The position numbers were made by a program, and so were the translations under genes. Of a stretch of 5,858 bases of DNA, positions 1-5,152 are shown one piece after another. Numbering within the stretch: the first letter of the stretch is position 1; each line of letters begins with the position of its first letter. The DNA is from Sphingomonas sp. GTDB taxonomy: Bacteria > Pseudomonadota > Alphaproteobacteria > Sphingomonadales > Sphingomonadaceae. The notes beneath the pieces are model-generated. The model saw nothing but the letters and a program-made list of their open reading frames with translations, made no database searches and had not been told where the DNA came from. The stretch covers positions 1 to 5,858 of the forward strand of contig JASLBO010000240.1 of assembly GCA_030146605.1 (NCBI GenBank). Direction: 5' to 3'.

Positions 1-26
1 GGGCCGGCCATGCCCCCGGCATGACC

Positions 27-45
27 CGAACAGCTATGCTGTTCG
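27..45 (-). repeat. Perfect 8-bp stem-loop just after frr
   Basis: The arms CGAACAGC and GCTGTTCG are perfectly complementary around a 3-nt loop (ATA on the minus strand). The hairpin starts 4 nt after the frr stop codon. No T-run follows it on the minus strand, so it is not a classical intrinsic terminator. It could mark an mRNA end, a processing site, or a weak attenuator before the next gene. The structure is seen directly; its role is inference. Confidence 0.5.
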
Positions 46-49
46 CCCG

Positions 50-607
50 TCACTTGCCCAGAATTTCCTTTTCCTTGGCTGCCGCCGCCGCGTCGATGTC
101 GGCGATCGTGCTGTCGGTGAGCTTCTGGACCTCGGCCTCGAGCCGCTTGCGCTCGTCCTCGCCGAACAGCCCCTTTTTCTCGTCGGTCTTGAGGCTGTCA
201 TTGCCGTCGCGGCGGACGTTGCGCGCCGCGATTCGCGCCTTTTCGGCATATTGGTTGGCGAGCTTGGCGAGCTCCTTGCGCCGTTCCTCGGTCAGGTCGG
301 GGATCGGCAGGCGCAGCGTCTGGCCGTCGACGATCGGATTGAGCCCGAGCCCGGCCGAGCGGATCGCCTTGTCGACCGGCCCGACATTCATCTTGTCCCA
401 CACCTGTACCGACAGCATCCGCGGCTCGGGTGCCGAGACGCTGGCGAGCTGGTTGATCGGCATGTGCGAGCCATAGACCTCGACCGAGACCGGATCGAGC
501 AACGTCGTCGATGCGCGGCCTGTGCGCAAACCCTGCAGGTCGTGCTTGAGCGCCTCGACCGCGCCGGTCATGCGGCGCTCGATATCTGCTTTGTCGTAAG
601 CGGCCAT
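50..607 (-). CDS. frr: Ribosome recycling factor
   Basis: This cytosolic translation factor acts with EF-G to split the post-termination ribosome and release mRNA and tRNA. At 185 residues it has the family's usual length (E. coli RRF is also 185). Characteristic segments are visible: the N-terminal helix with LRTGRAST (27-34), the [21 protein letters not shown] segment split across 37-57, [13 protein letters not shown] (70-82), and [28 protein letters not shown] in 86-112. The basic [11 protein letters not shown] stretch (124-134) and the C-terminal helix with E-x-Q-KLTD (159-165) follow. The ATG at 607 has a good Shine-Dalgarno sequence and lies 14 nt after the pyrH stop, so the two are almost certainly co-transcribed. 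In many bacteria uppS, cdsA and dxr follow, but here the window ends first. The identity is very secure. Confidence 0.98.
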   Translation of the reverse strand: MAAYDKADIERRMTGAVEALKHDLQGLRTGRASTTLLDPVSVEVYGSHMPINQLASVSAPEPRMLSVQVWDKMNVGPVDKAIRSAGLGLNPIVDGQTLRLPIPDLTEERRKELAKLANQYAEKARIAARNVRRDGNDSLKTDEKKGLFGEDERKRLEAEVQKLTDSTIADIDAAAAAKEKEILGK

Positions 608-615
608 TTTCGGCT

Positions 616-620
616 CTCCT
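616..620 (-). promoter_or_regulatory. Ribosome binding site of frr
   Basis: AGGAG on the minus strand lies in the 14-nt gap between the pyrH stop and the frr ATG, 8 nt upstream of the ATG. It supports 607 as the frr start and indicates independent initiation on a shared pyrH-frr mRNA. Confidence 0.75.
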
Positions 621-621
621 G

Positions 622-1353
622 TTATGCGGATGCGGTTTCGTTCTGGACGATCGTCGAGGCACCCTCGCCCCGCAGCACGGCGGAGAGATTGCCTTCGTCA
701 CGGATGTTGAACACGATGATCGGGATATTGTTGTCGCGGCACAAGGCGACTGCGGATGCATCCATGACCTTGAGATTGTCTGCAAGCACACGATCGTAAG
801 TCAAGGAATCATAACGCTTCGCGGTCGGCACCTTCTTGGGATCGGCATCATAGATGCCGTCGACCGAAGTGCCTTTGAACAGCGCATCGCATGCCATCTC
901 GGCGGCGCGCAGCGCGGCGGTGGTATCGGTGGTGAAGAACGGCAGCCCGGTGCCGGCGGCGAAGATCACCACCCGACCCTTCTCCATGTGCCGCTCGGCG
1001 CGACGGCGGATATAGGGTTCGCACACGCTCGCCATCGGGATGGCCGACTGGACGCGGGTCTGGACGCCGACCTTCTCCATCGCGTTCTGCATCGCGAGCG
1101 CGTTCATCACTGTTGCCAGCATGCCCATATAATCGGCGCTCGCCCGGTCGAAGCCCTGCGCCGCGCCCGCGAGCCCGCGGAAGATATTGCCCCCGCCCAC
1201 GACCATGCAGACTTCGAGCCCGGTCTCGACGGCTTCCTTCACTTCGGCCGCGACGCGGTCGCAGGTGGCGGGGTCGATGCCGAACTGGCCCGATCCCATC
1301 AGGACCTCGCCCGAGAGTTTCAAAAGGATGCGTTTGAAGCGGGGAGCGGTCAT
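622..1353 (-). CDS. pyrH: UMP kinase (uridylate kinase)
   Basis: This enzyme phosphorylates UMP to UDP with ATP in pyrimidine nucleotide synthesis. It is the bacterial hexameric type of the amino-acid-kinase fold, not a P-loop NMP kinase. With the start at 1353 it has 243 residues, close to E. coli PyrH (241). Visible motifs are KLSGE (12-16) for phosphate binding, [10 protein letters not shown] (51-60), the [17 protein letters not shown] region (69-85), [19 protein letters not shown] (132-150) at the UMP site, and DGIYDADPK (165-173). The frame stays open upstream to an ATG at 1419, but that would add 22 unconserved residues, and the family begins just before [10 protein letters not shown]. 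The Shine-Dalgarno is weak (AAGG about 6 nt before the ATG). The upstream neighbour is a repeat-rich gap, not tsf, which often precedes pyrH. A candidate promoter lies at 1392-1419. Confidence 0.97.
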   Translation of the reverse strand: MTAPRFKRILLKLSGEVLMGSGQFGIDPATCDRVAAEVKEAVETGLEVCMVVGGGNIFRGLAGAAQGFDRASADYMGMLATVMNALAMQNAMEKVGVQTRVQSAIPMASVCEPYIRRRAERHMEKGRVVIFAAGTGLPFFTTDTTAALRAAEMACDALFKGTSVDGIYDADPKKVPTAKRYDSLTYDRVLADNLKVMDASAVALCRDNNIPIIVFNIRDEGNLSAVLRGEGASTIVQNETASA

Positions 1354-1391
1354 TTGAGCCTTGAATCGGGGGGAGAATGGAGCGGCGCGGA

Positions 1392-1419
1392 CCCTAGAGG
1401 AGCGATGCGGGAGGAACAA
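1392..1419 (-). promoter_or_regulatory. Candidate pyrH-frr promoter
   Basis: On the minus strand TTGTTC (1419-1414) and CTAGGG (1397-1392) are separated by 16 nt, a layout compatible with a sigma-70-type alphaproteobacterial promoter. Transcription would start near 1385 and give a leader of about 32 nt before the pyrH ATG at 1353. The -10 match is imperfect, so this is a candidate only. Bases 1420-1510 show nothing else firm apart from a 6-bp hairpin at 1431-1449. Confidence 0.35.
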
Positions 1420-1516
1420 GCGGAGATGGCCCTCCGCGAAGTTCGGAGGCGCACGCCTTGCCGCCGGGCGGGCGCTGGTGCCGAAGCCGCACAGGCATGC
1501 TTCAACAGCGAGACTC

Positions 1517-1535
1517 CCCTCCCTTCAAGGGAGGG
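1517..1535. repeat. Block 1 hairpin, left copy
   Basis: CCCTCCCTT (1517-1525) and AAGGGAGGG (1527-1535) are perfectly complementary around a single C. A related hairpin is found inverted at 1825-1841. The CCCGGGGG tail at 1536-1543 corresponds to the TCCGGGGG tail of the other copy read on the opposite strand, so both are copies of one mobile or duplicated unit. Confidence 0.7.
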
Positions 1536-1613
1536 CCCGGGGGACGTATCGACATTCGAATACGCGAGCAGTTTCAATCCTCCCCCGCCAGGGGGAGGTG
1601 GCATGCGCAGCAT

Positions 1614-1661
1614 GACGGAGGGGGAGGAATCACTGCGTTCAGTGAGTCCTCCCCCTCCGTC
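1614..1661. repeat. 48-nt central hairpin with 15-bp perfect stem
   Basis: GACGGAGGGGGAGGA (1614-1628) pairs perfectly with 1647-1661. After one mismatch an inner 6-bp stem, TCACTG (1630-1635) with CAGTGA (1640-1645), closes a CGTT loop. No T-run follows on either strand, so it does not look like a standard terminator. It is the junction where the two inverted unit copies meet. Confidence 0.8.
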
Positions 1662-1675
1662 GCCTTCGGCGCCAC

Positions 1676-1739
1676 AGTGCCGGGTCGTCCGTGCCCCCGG
1701 CACGGACTTGGATTGCCGGGGGCAATCCAACCCGGCACT
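1676..1739. repeat. Three-way-junction element inserted in a repeat
   Basis: A 10-bp outer stem, AGTGCCGGGT (1676-1685) with ACCCGGCACT (1730-1739), encloses two perfect hairpins side by side. The first is GTCCGTGCC-CCC-GGCACGGAC (1687-1707). The second is TTGGATTGCC-GGG-GGCAATCCAA (1708-1730, sharing base 1730). Only one base of the segment (1686) is left unpaired outside the loops. It separates sequences that are nearly contiguous in the other unit copy: GCCAC is followed there by CTCCCCCTGG, and here by this segment and then CTCCCTGG. It therefore looks like a secondary insertion of 62-64 nt. The folding is seen in the sequence; the insertion event is inferred. Confidence 0.7.
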
Positions 1740-1824
1740 CCCTGGCGGGGGAGGATCACTGAATGTCGATACAGCCTGAACGTGGGGAACGTCGGGCTCG
1801 CTGGGCGCGCACCCACCCCCGGAC

Positions 1825-1841
1825 CCTCCCTTTCAGGGAGG
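1825..1841. repeat. Block 1 hairpin, right (inverted) copy
   Basis: CCTCCCT (1825-1831) and AGGGAGG (1835-1841) form a 7-bp stem with a TTC loop. Read on the minus strand, the hairpin and its following TCCGGGGG match the left copy at 1517-1543 with a few changes. The copy ends only about 10 nt from the stop codon of the vgr-related gene. No T-run follows on the minus strand. Confidence 0.65.
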
Positions 1842-1855
1842 AGCGTTAGTGTGCC

Positions 1856-2314
1856 TCAAGCCGGCTTGAACGGCAGCAGCGTCTCATATTGCGCGAGCGA
1901 CGGCGCCGCCGCGATGACGCAGCGGTGGCGCAGCAGGAAGGCGTGGCGGACGATCTCGGCCTGCTGCTCGAGCCCGTATTTATCGAACGCCTGGCCCGGC
2001 TTGAGCGCGTAATCGTAGCGGCAGAAAGGGTGGCGCTTGAGCGGCAGGAAGATGCCCTTCTGATGCTGCCAGATATGCGTCATCTCGTGGATGAAGAGCG
2101 CCTGCACGCCGAGCGGCGACTGGCTGAAATCCTCATGATAGATGCCGCTCTTCGGATGGAAATGGATCGTGCCGCGCGGCGCCATCGTGGTGTTCGAGGG
2201 CTGGAAGAAGATCCACTTGCTGTTCGCGACCCGCGCCTGGGCATAATCGATCGCATCGCCGAATACCGAGGCGCACATGCGGGTCTCGCCTTCGGTGAGC
2301 GTGCGGCTGGTCAT
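1856..2314 (-). CDS. Vgr-related HExxH putative metallopeptidase-like protein
   Basis: This is a 152-residue protein with no signal peptide or membrane segment, so probably cytosolic. Its key feature is FIHEMTHIWQHQ (74-85), an HExxH zinc-binding motif (H76, E77, H80). Two glutamates in YGLEQQAEIVRH (113-124) could provide a third zinc ligand, as in gluzincins. The order of elements (VFGDAIDYAQARV at 17-29, a middle TIHFHP segment at 49-54, then the HExxH helix) recalls the DUF4157 domain of contractile-injection-system-associated proteins. I recognise it as the small protein annotated 'vgr related protein' in sphingomonads; its substrate and function are unknown. The ATG at 2314 is chosen because the N-terminal LTxGE-like stretch looks like the family's. 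Its ribosome binding site is poor, and M13 at 2278 is an alternative start. It stands alone between repeat-rich gaps. Confidence 0.8.
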   Translation of the reverse strand: MTSRTLTEGETRMCASVFGDAIDYAQARVANSKWIFFQPSNTTMAPRGTIHFHPKSGIYHEDFSQSPLGVQALFIHEMTHIWQHQKGIFLPLKRHPFCRYDYALKPGQAFDKYGLEQQAEIVRHAFLLRHRCVIAAAPSLAQYETLLPFKPA

Positions 2315-2428
2315 TGCAGGAGCATGACCCTTCGGGGAGGGGTTGTCACCGGCTTTCTTGCCCTTGCGAGTTGCGCCGGCACCGGCGTCCTAGACTGTGT
2401 TTCCGCTTAAATTGAGCCGAGACCTGTT

Positions 2429-2502
2429 CTCCTGCGAAAGCAGGAGCCCAGGATCACAGGCGTTGCGCTCTGGGCTCCGGGCTCCTGCTTTCGCAGGAGC
2501 CC
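2429..2502. repeat. Inverted pair of GAAA/TTTC hairpins (REP-like)
   Basis: Two copies of a 21-nt sequence lie in opposite orientation at 2429-2449 and 2479-2499. Each is itself a hairpin, CTCCTGC-GAAA-GCAGGAG. The right copy extends to a perfect 10-bp stem (2479-2488 with 2493-2502). GGAGCCCAG (2443-2451) also pairs with CTGGGCTCC (2470-2478), so the whole can form one cruciform or two separate hairpins. On the minus strand the first hairpin starts 24 nt after the chemoreceptor stop. No T-run follows either hairpin. It resembles bacterial REP/BIME elements and may protect the 3' end of the mRNA or bind proteins. The structure is certain; the role is inferred. The rest of 2315-2526 shows no gene. 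Confidence 0.8.
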
Positions 2503-2526
2503 GATTCAGATTGAAGGAAAACGAGT

Positions 2527-4308
2527 CTAGTGAAGGGATGCGGAGGGCAGGACGCCGGGGGCGTGCGGGCGGGACCTGGCGGGGATCGGCATGGCGTGGG
2601 CGCCGATGACGAATTTAGCCGCCTGGTCGGCCAGGGCGTCGACCTCGGCACTTAGATTACGTGCGGCGGCGGAGGTCTCCTCGACCATCGCGGCGTTGCG
2701 CTGCGTCGCCTGGTCCATCGTTCCGATCGCCGCGCTGACCTGGGTGATCGCGGTCGACTGGGCCTGATTGTCGCTGGCCATCCCGCCGAGCAGTTCATAG
2801 ACTTCGCTGACGCCGTCCGAAATGTCGCCGAGCGCGTGATCGACCTTCTGCACCATTTCCACCGCTGCGACGATGTCCGCCTGGGTGGTCGACAATTGAT
2901 CGCGGGCGCGTCCGGCTTCCTCTTCGGCGCGCATCGCCAGCGCCGAGACGAGGTCGGCGACGACCGCGAAGCCGCGGCCCGCCTCGCCGGCGCGGCCGGC
3001 CTCGACCGCCGCGTTCATCGCAAGAACGCGCGTCTGGAAGGCGATCTTGTCGAGCCCCTCGATGACGCTGTCGATCCCGCGGGCGCTGTCGCTGACGCGG
3101 GTCATCGCCTGCACCGCCTCGTCGGTGACGGCGCGGCCGTTCGATACGATCCCGATCGCACCATCGGCGCGATCGACGGTGCGGTTCGCCGCTTCCGCAG
3201 TGGCCCGGAACCGCGCATCCATCTGCTGGATCGCGGCCGAGGTCTCTTCGAGGCTCGCGGCATTGGCCTCGGTGCGGCGCGCGAGGTCTTCGGAGGCGTG
3301 GGCGATCTCGCCCGCGCCCGAACGGATCGACGCCGCACTTTCGGTGACGGTGCCGATCAGCGTGCGCAGGCTGGACAGCGCTTCGTTGAAATTGGTCTTG
3401 AGGGCGGCATAAGCGGGCGGAAAGTCCGCATGGATCTCGGCGGTGAGGTCGCCGCCGCTGAGCGCGGAAAGCCTGTCGCTGAGAGTCGCGGTGACCCCCT
3501 GCTGTTCCGCCGCGATGCGGGCGTCGGCGGCGGCGCGATCGACTGCCGCGACGCGGAACTGCTCGACCGCCTGCGCGATCTCGCCGAGTTCGTCCGCGCG
3601 GTCGCGATGCGGAACGGTCGCCGGCTCGCCTTTGGCGAGGCGGGCGGTCGCCGCCGACACCTCGACGAGCGGCCGCACCACCTTGCGCAGCAGGATCACC
3701 GCGCAGGCGCCGATCAGTCCGAGCAGGATCAGCGCAAGGGCGCCGAGGAGGAGGATCGTCGTGCCGAGAAGGCTGCCGGCGTCTCGCTCGACGCCGGACT
3801 GATACGCGATGGAGTCGGCGACGAGCTTGTCGACCTGCGCGCGATGTTCGGCATAACGCTGCGACAATATCGCGTAGCTTCGCGCGGCCGCGGCGCCGTC
3901 CCCCCGGGCGACCGCGGGCAGATAACTGTCCTCGATCTCGCGCCAGAAGGCGGCGGCGGGGACGTGCGTGGCGCTGGTCACGCCCAGCTTGAGCGCCGGG
4001 TCGAGATCGGAGTCGGTCCAGTAAAGGTGGCGCGTGTCATATTCTTCGTGGAGCTTCTGCAGCCGCTGGCGCGCCTGATCGAGACGCTGCGGCTGCTGGA
4101 GCAGCAAGGTCGCCTCGAGATAGGATTCGATGACATATTCGGGCGGGGGAAGGATGTCGGCGATCAGATCGGCGGCCTGGCGGGACTTGACCTGCATTGC
4201 GCCCCCCATGCGGATCGCGTCGACACGCGTTGCCGCGATCACGCCGCCCACCACCAGCAATGCCAGCAGCGCCGTGCTCCCGGCACGCACCATGTTCGCG
4301 ATCTTCAT
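2527..4308 (-). CDS. Methyl-accepting chemotaxis protein, two-TM, HAMP
   Basis: This is an inner-membrane chemoreceptor of 593 residues. TM1 spans about 10-28 and a periplasmic sensor about 29-179, which includes DILPPPEYVIESYLEA (51-66), a motif I associate with alphaproteobacterial receptors. TM2 is about 180-207 and is followed by a HAMP domain (about 208-262). A second HAMP-like linker (LSGGDLTAEI, 283-292) and a long cytoplasmic coiled coil complete it. Two methylation-helix motifs are clear, SLEETSAA (352-359) and MVEETSAA (541-548). The signaling tip AFQTRVLAMNAAVEAGRAG (423-441) and GRGFAVVADLVSALAMR (444-460) differ from the classical QTNILALNAAVEAARAG and DEVRxLA forms. There is no NWETF-type C-terminal tether. 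The frame is open to 4392, but those extra 28 residues are polar and unlike a receptor start, and a TATAAT box lies inside them, so the ATG at 4308 is preferred; its ribosome binding site is weak. The ligand is unknown. Confidence 0.93.
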   Translation of the reverse strand: MKIANMVRAGSTALLALLVVGGVIAATRVDAIRMGGAMQVKSRQAADLIADILPPPEYVIESYLEATLLLQQPQRLDQARQRLQKLHEEYDTRHLYWTDSDLDPALKLGVTSATHVPAAAFWREIEDSYLPAVARGDGAAAARSYAILSQRYAEHRAQVDKLVADSIAYQSGVERDAGSLLGTTILLLGALALILLGLIGACAVILLRKVVRPLVEVSAATARLAKGEPATVPHRDRADELGEIAQAVEQFRVAAVDRAAADARIAAEQQGVTATLSDRLSALSGGDLTAEIHADFPPAYAALKTNFNEALSSLRTLIGTVTESAASIRSGAGEIAHASEDLARRTEANAASLEETSAAIQQMDARFRATAEAANRTVDRADGAIGIVSNGRAVTDEAVQAMTRVSDSARGIDSVIEGLDKIAFQTRVLAMNAAVEAGRAGEAGRGFAVVADLVSALAMRAEEEAGRARDQLSTTQADIVAAVEMVQKVDHALGDISDGVSEVYELLGGMASDNQAQSTAITQVSAAIGTMDQATQRNAAMVEETSAAARNLSAEVDALADQAAKFVIGAHAMPIPARSRPHAPGVLPSASLH

Positions 4309-4339
4309 GCTCGAACGTCCCGCCCCCAATCGATCCTTC

Positions 4340-4345
4340 ATTATA
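4340..4345 (-). promoter_or_regulatory. Candidate -10 box of the chemoreceptor gene
   Basis: A perfect TATAAT occurs on the minus strand 31 nt upstream of the chosen ATG at 4308. Transcription would begin near 4333 and give a leader of about 25 nt. No good -35 hexamer is visible 16-18 nt upstream, so the promoter is uncertain. The position agrees with the shorter start and with the receptor being transcribed separately from the inositol genes. Confidence 0.3.
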
Positions 4346-4395
4346 GGGGGATTGCCGGAAGACTCGCGTGCGAGCGCCGCCGACATACTCAAAGG

Positions 4396-4410
4396 CGGAG
4401 TTCAACTCCG
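4396..4410 (-). terminator. Weak hairpin after the cytidylyltransferase gene
   Basis: On the minus strand CGGAG-TTGAA-CTCCG forms a 5-bp stem 31 nt downstream of the stop codon at 4442, followed by CCTTTGAG. The T content is low, so it is a poor intrinsic terminator at best. It is listed because it is the only candidate end signal between the inositol genes and the chemoreceptor. Confidence 0.2.
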
Positions 4411-4441
4411 GCGGTTTACGGGCGGCCGAGCGTGTCAGCCC

Positions 4442-5143
4442 TCACGCCGCGCGCAGCCACTCCTCGGCCTTGTCGAGCGCGGCGGGGTCGTCGACGTCGA
4501 TCCAGTCAAGGTCGCTGCAGTCCACGGTCAGCGCCGCGCCGTGTGCCGCGAGGACGCGCATGCCTTCGGTGAGCGAGGGGGATGCGAGGCTGTTCAGCGC
4601 GGCGAACAGGCCGGGGCCGATCGCGAAGACGCCGGTGTCGAAGGCGTCGTAATCGGGGAGGTGCTTGCCGATCGCGACGATCGCCTCGCCCTGGGTGCGG
4701 ACGCAGGTGACGTCGTCGAGATCGACCAGGTCGCTCTGGATGTTCCGGTCGATCGCGAGTCGGGCGCCGCTGCCCGCGCCGGCCAGTGCGACGCGCGCAT
4801 AGAGTGCGGGATCGACGAGATGGTCGCACATCGCCAGCAATGCTTCCTCGCCGGTCAGCGATTGCTCGGCCGCGAGGACCGAGACGCCGTTGGGCTGGCG
4901 ATAGTCCGCGGTGCGCACCGTCTCGACCGCGATCGGCCAGCGGCCGGCGGCGAGATGCGCCTCGATCCGGTCGGCCTCATAGCCGAGCACCACCACCACC
5001 CGCGCCAGCCCCGCCGCGGCGAACCCATGGATCGCGTGATCGATCAGCGGGCGCCCGCCAACATGGCAGAGCGGCTTGGACGCCGCCGCGGAACGAAGGC
5101 GGCTGCCTTCGCCCGCGGCGAGCAGGACGGCGGTGGTGATCAT
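4442..5143 (-). CDS. Probable CTP:inositol-1-phosphate cytidylyltransferase
   Basis: This is a 233-residue soluble nucleotidyltransferase with the sugar-nucleotide pyrophosphorylase fold. Its signature AVLLAAGEGSRL (5-16) with K23-P24 binds the nucleotide. MCDHLVDPALY (105-115) carries the first metal-binding aspartate (D107), and DWIDVDDP (213-220) holds a second acidic metal site. The middle segment LAIDRNI (129-135), DLDDVTCVR (141-149) and AIGKHLPDYDAFDTGVFAI (157-175) matches what I know of inositol-1-phosphate cytidylyltransferases, and the gene directly follows inositol-1-phosphate synthase. The likely reaction is CTP + inositol-1-phosphate giving CDP-inositol + PPi. Unlike the bifunctional DIPP-pathway enzymes it has no fused CDP-alcohol phosphotransferase membrane domain, so a partner must be encoded elsewhere. 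The ATG at 5143 follows the upstream stop by 7 nt, with GAGG overlapping that stop. Other sugar-phosphate or alcohol-phosphate specificities are not excluded. Confidence 0.85.
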   Translation of the reverse strand: MITTAVLLAAGEGSRLRSAAASKPLCHVGGRPLIDHAIHGFAAAGLARVVVVLGYEADRIEAHLAAGRWPIAVETVRTADYRQPNGVSVLAAEQSLTGEEALLAMCDHLVDPALYARVALAGAGSGARLAIDRNIQSDLVDLDDVTCVRTQGEAIVAIGKHLPDYDAFDTGVFAIGPGLFAALNSLASPSLTEGMRVLAAHGAALTVDCSDLDWIDVDDPAALDKAEEWLRAA

Positions 5144-5148
5144 TGCAG

Positions 5149-5152
5149 CCTC
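5149..5152 (-). promoter_or_regulatory. RBS overlapping the upstream stop codon
   Basis: GAGG on the minus strand overlaps the TGA stop of the inositol-phosphate synthase gene and lies 5 nt before the ATG at 5143. This layout suggests one mRNA and translational coupling, hence matched amounts of the two enzymes. Confidence 0.6.

Larger units (their letters stand above)
1577..1756. repeat. Inner palindrome bounded by 17-bp perfect arms
   Basis: The 17-nt arms at 1577-1593 and 1740-1756 are exact reverse complements. The left arm can instead fold on itself as CCTCCCCC-GCCA-GGGGGAGG (1579-1598), an 8-bp stem with a 4-nt loop, so two competing structures exist. Inside, GTGGC (1598-1602) can pair with GCCAC (1671-1675), and the hairpin at 1614-1661 lies between them. 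Read as two head-to-head units, both run: 17-nt arm, GTGGC, a short variable palindrome, then GACGGAGGGGGAGGA. Confidence 0.75.
1513..1846. repeat. Composite nested inverted-repeat element
   Basis: Nearly all of the gap between pyrH and the vgr-related gene is an imperfect palindrome built from three paired blocks. Block 1 is a GA-rich hairpin copy at about 1513-1543, with an inverted, slightly diverged copy at about 1815-1845. Block 2 is GTATCGACATTC at 1546-1557, perfectly inverted at 1761-1772. Block 3 is ATCCTCCCCCGCCAGGG at 1577-1593, perfectly inverted at 1740-1756. Spacers between blocks differ between the two sides: 2 versus about 42 nt between blocks 1 and 2, and 19 versus 4 nt between blocks 2 and 3. 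The centre holds a long hairpin and a three-way junction, listed separately. No protein fits the region and no transposase is present. It resembles REP- or MITE-like intergenic palindromes of alphaproteobacteria; the class assignment is inference. Confidence 0.8.

Noticed and set aside
1..22. Start of a following gene such as uppS on the minus strand
   Set aside because: ATGs at 22 and 11 exist, but at most seven codons are visible and there is no clear ribosome binding site, so no identity can be supported.
1354..1419. N-terminal extension of pyrH to the upstream ATG at 1419
   Set aside because: It would add 22 residues not typical of UMP kinases and would place the start upstream of the candidate -10 element.
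1614..1661. Intrinsic terminator
   Set aside because: The stem is strong but no T-run follows on either strand.
1350..1730. Minus-strand open frame (126 codons) between pyrH and the vgr-related gene
   Set aside because: Its translation is dictated by the hairpin repeats (PPPPGGGG-type runs), it has no domain, and it overlaps the pyrH start.
988..1779. Plus-strand open frame running from pyrH antisense into the repeat region
   Set aside because: It crosses the composite palindrome and encodes Pro/Gly-rich low-complexity sequence caused by the GC-rich repeats.
1513..1846. CRISPR array
   Set aside because: The repeats are inverted, of unequal length and unevenly spaced; there are no direct repeats with unique spacers and no cas genes.
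2311..2325. Five-codon leader ORF (ATGCTCCTGCAATGA) overlapping the vgr-related start as ATGA
   Set aside because: It has a possible GAAGG nearby and overlaps neatly, but four residues carry no information and such overlaps are common by chance.
2374..2387. CGCCGG-CA-CCGGCG inverted repeat upstream of the vgr-related gene
   Set aside because: The loop is only 2 nt and short GC palindromes are frequent in this base composition; no promoter geometry supports an operator.
2836..4572. Long plus-strand open frame (578 codons) opposite the chemoreceptor gene
   Set aside because: It lies antisense to a well-supported receptor, runs past its start into the next gene, and its translation is Arg/Gly/Asp-rich without domains. 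This is a typical shadow frame in high-GC DNA.
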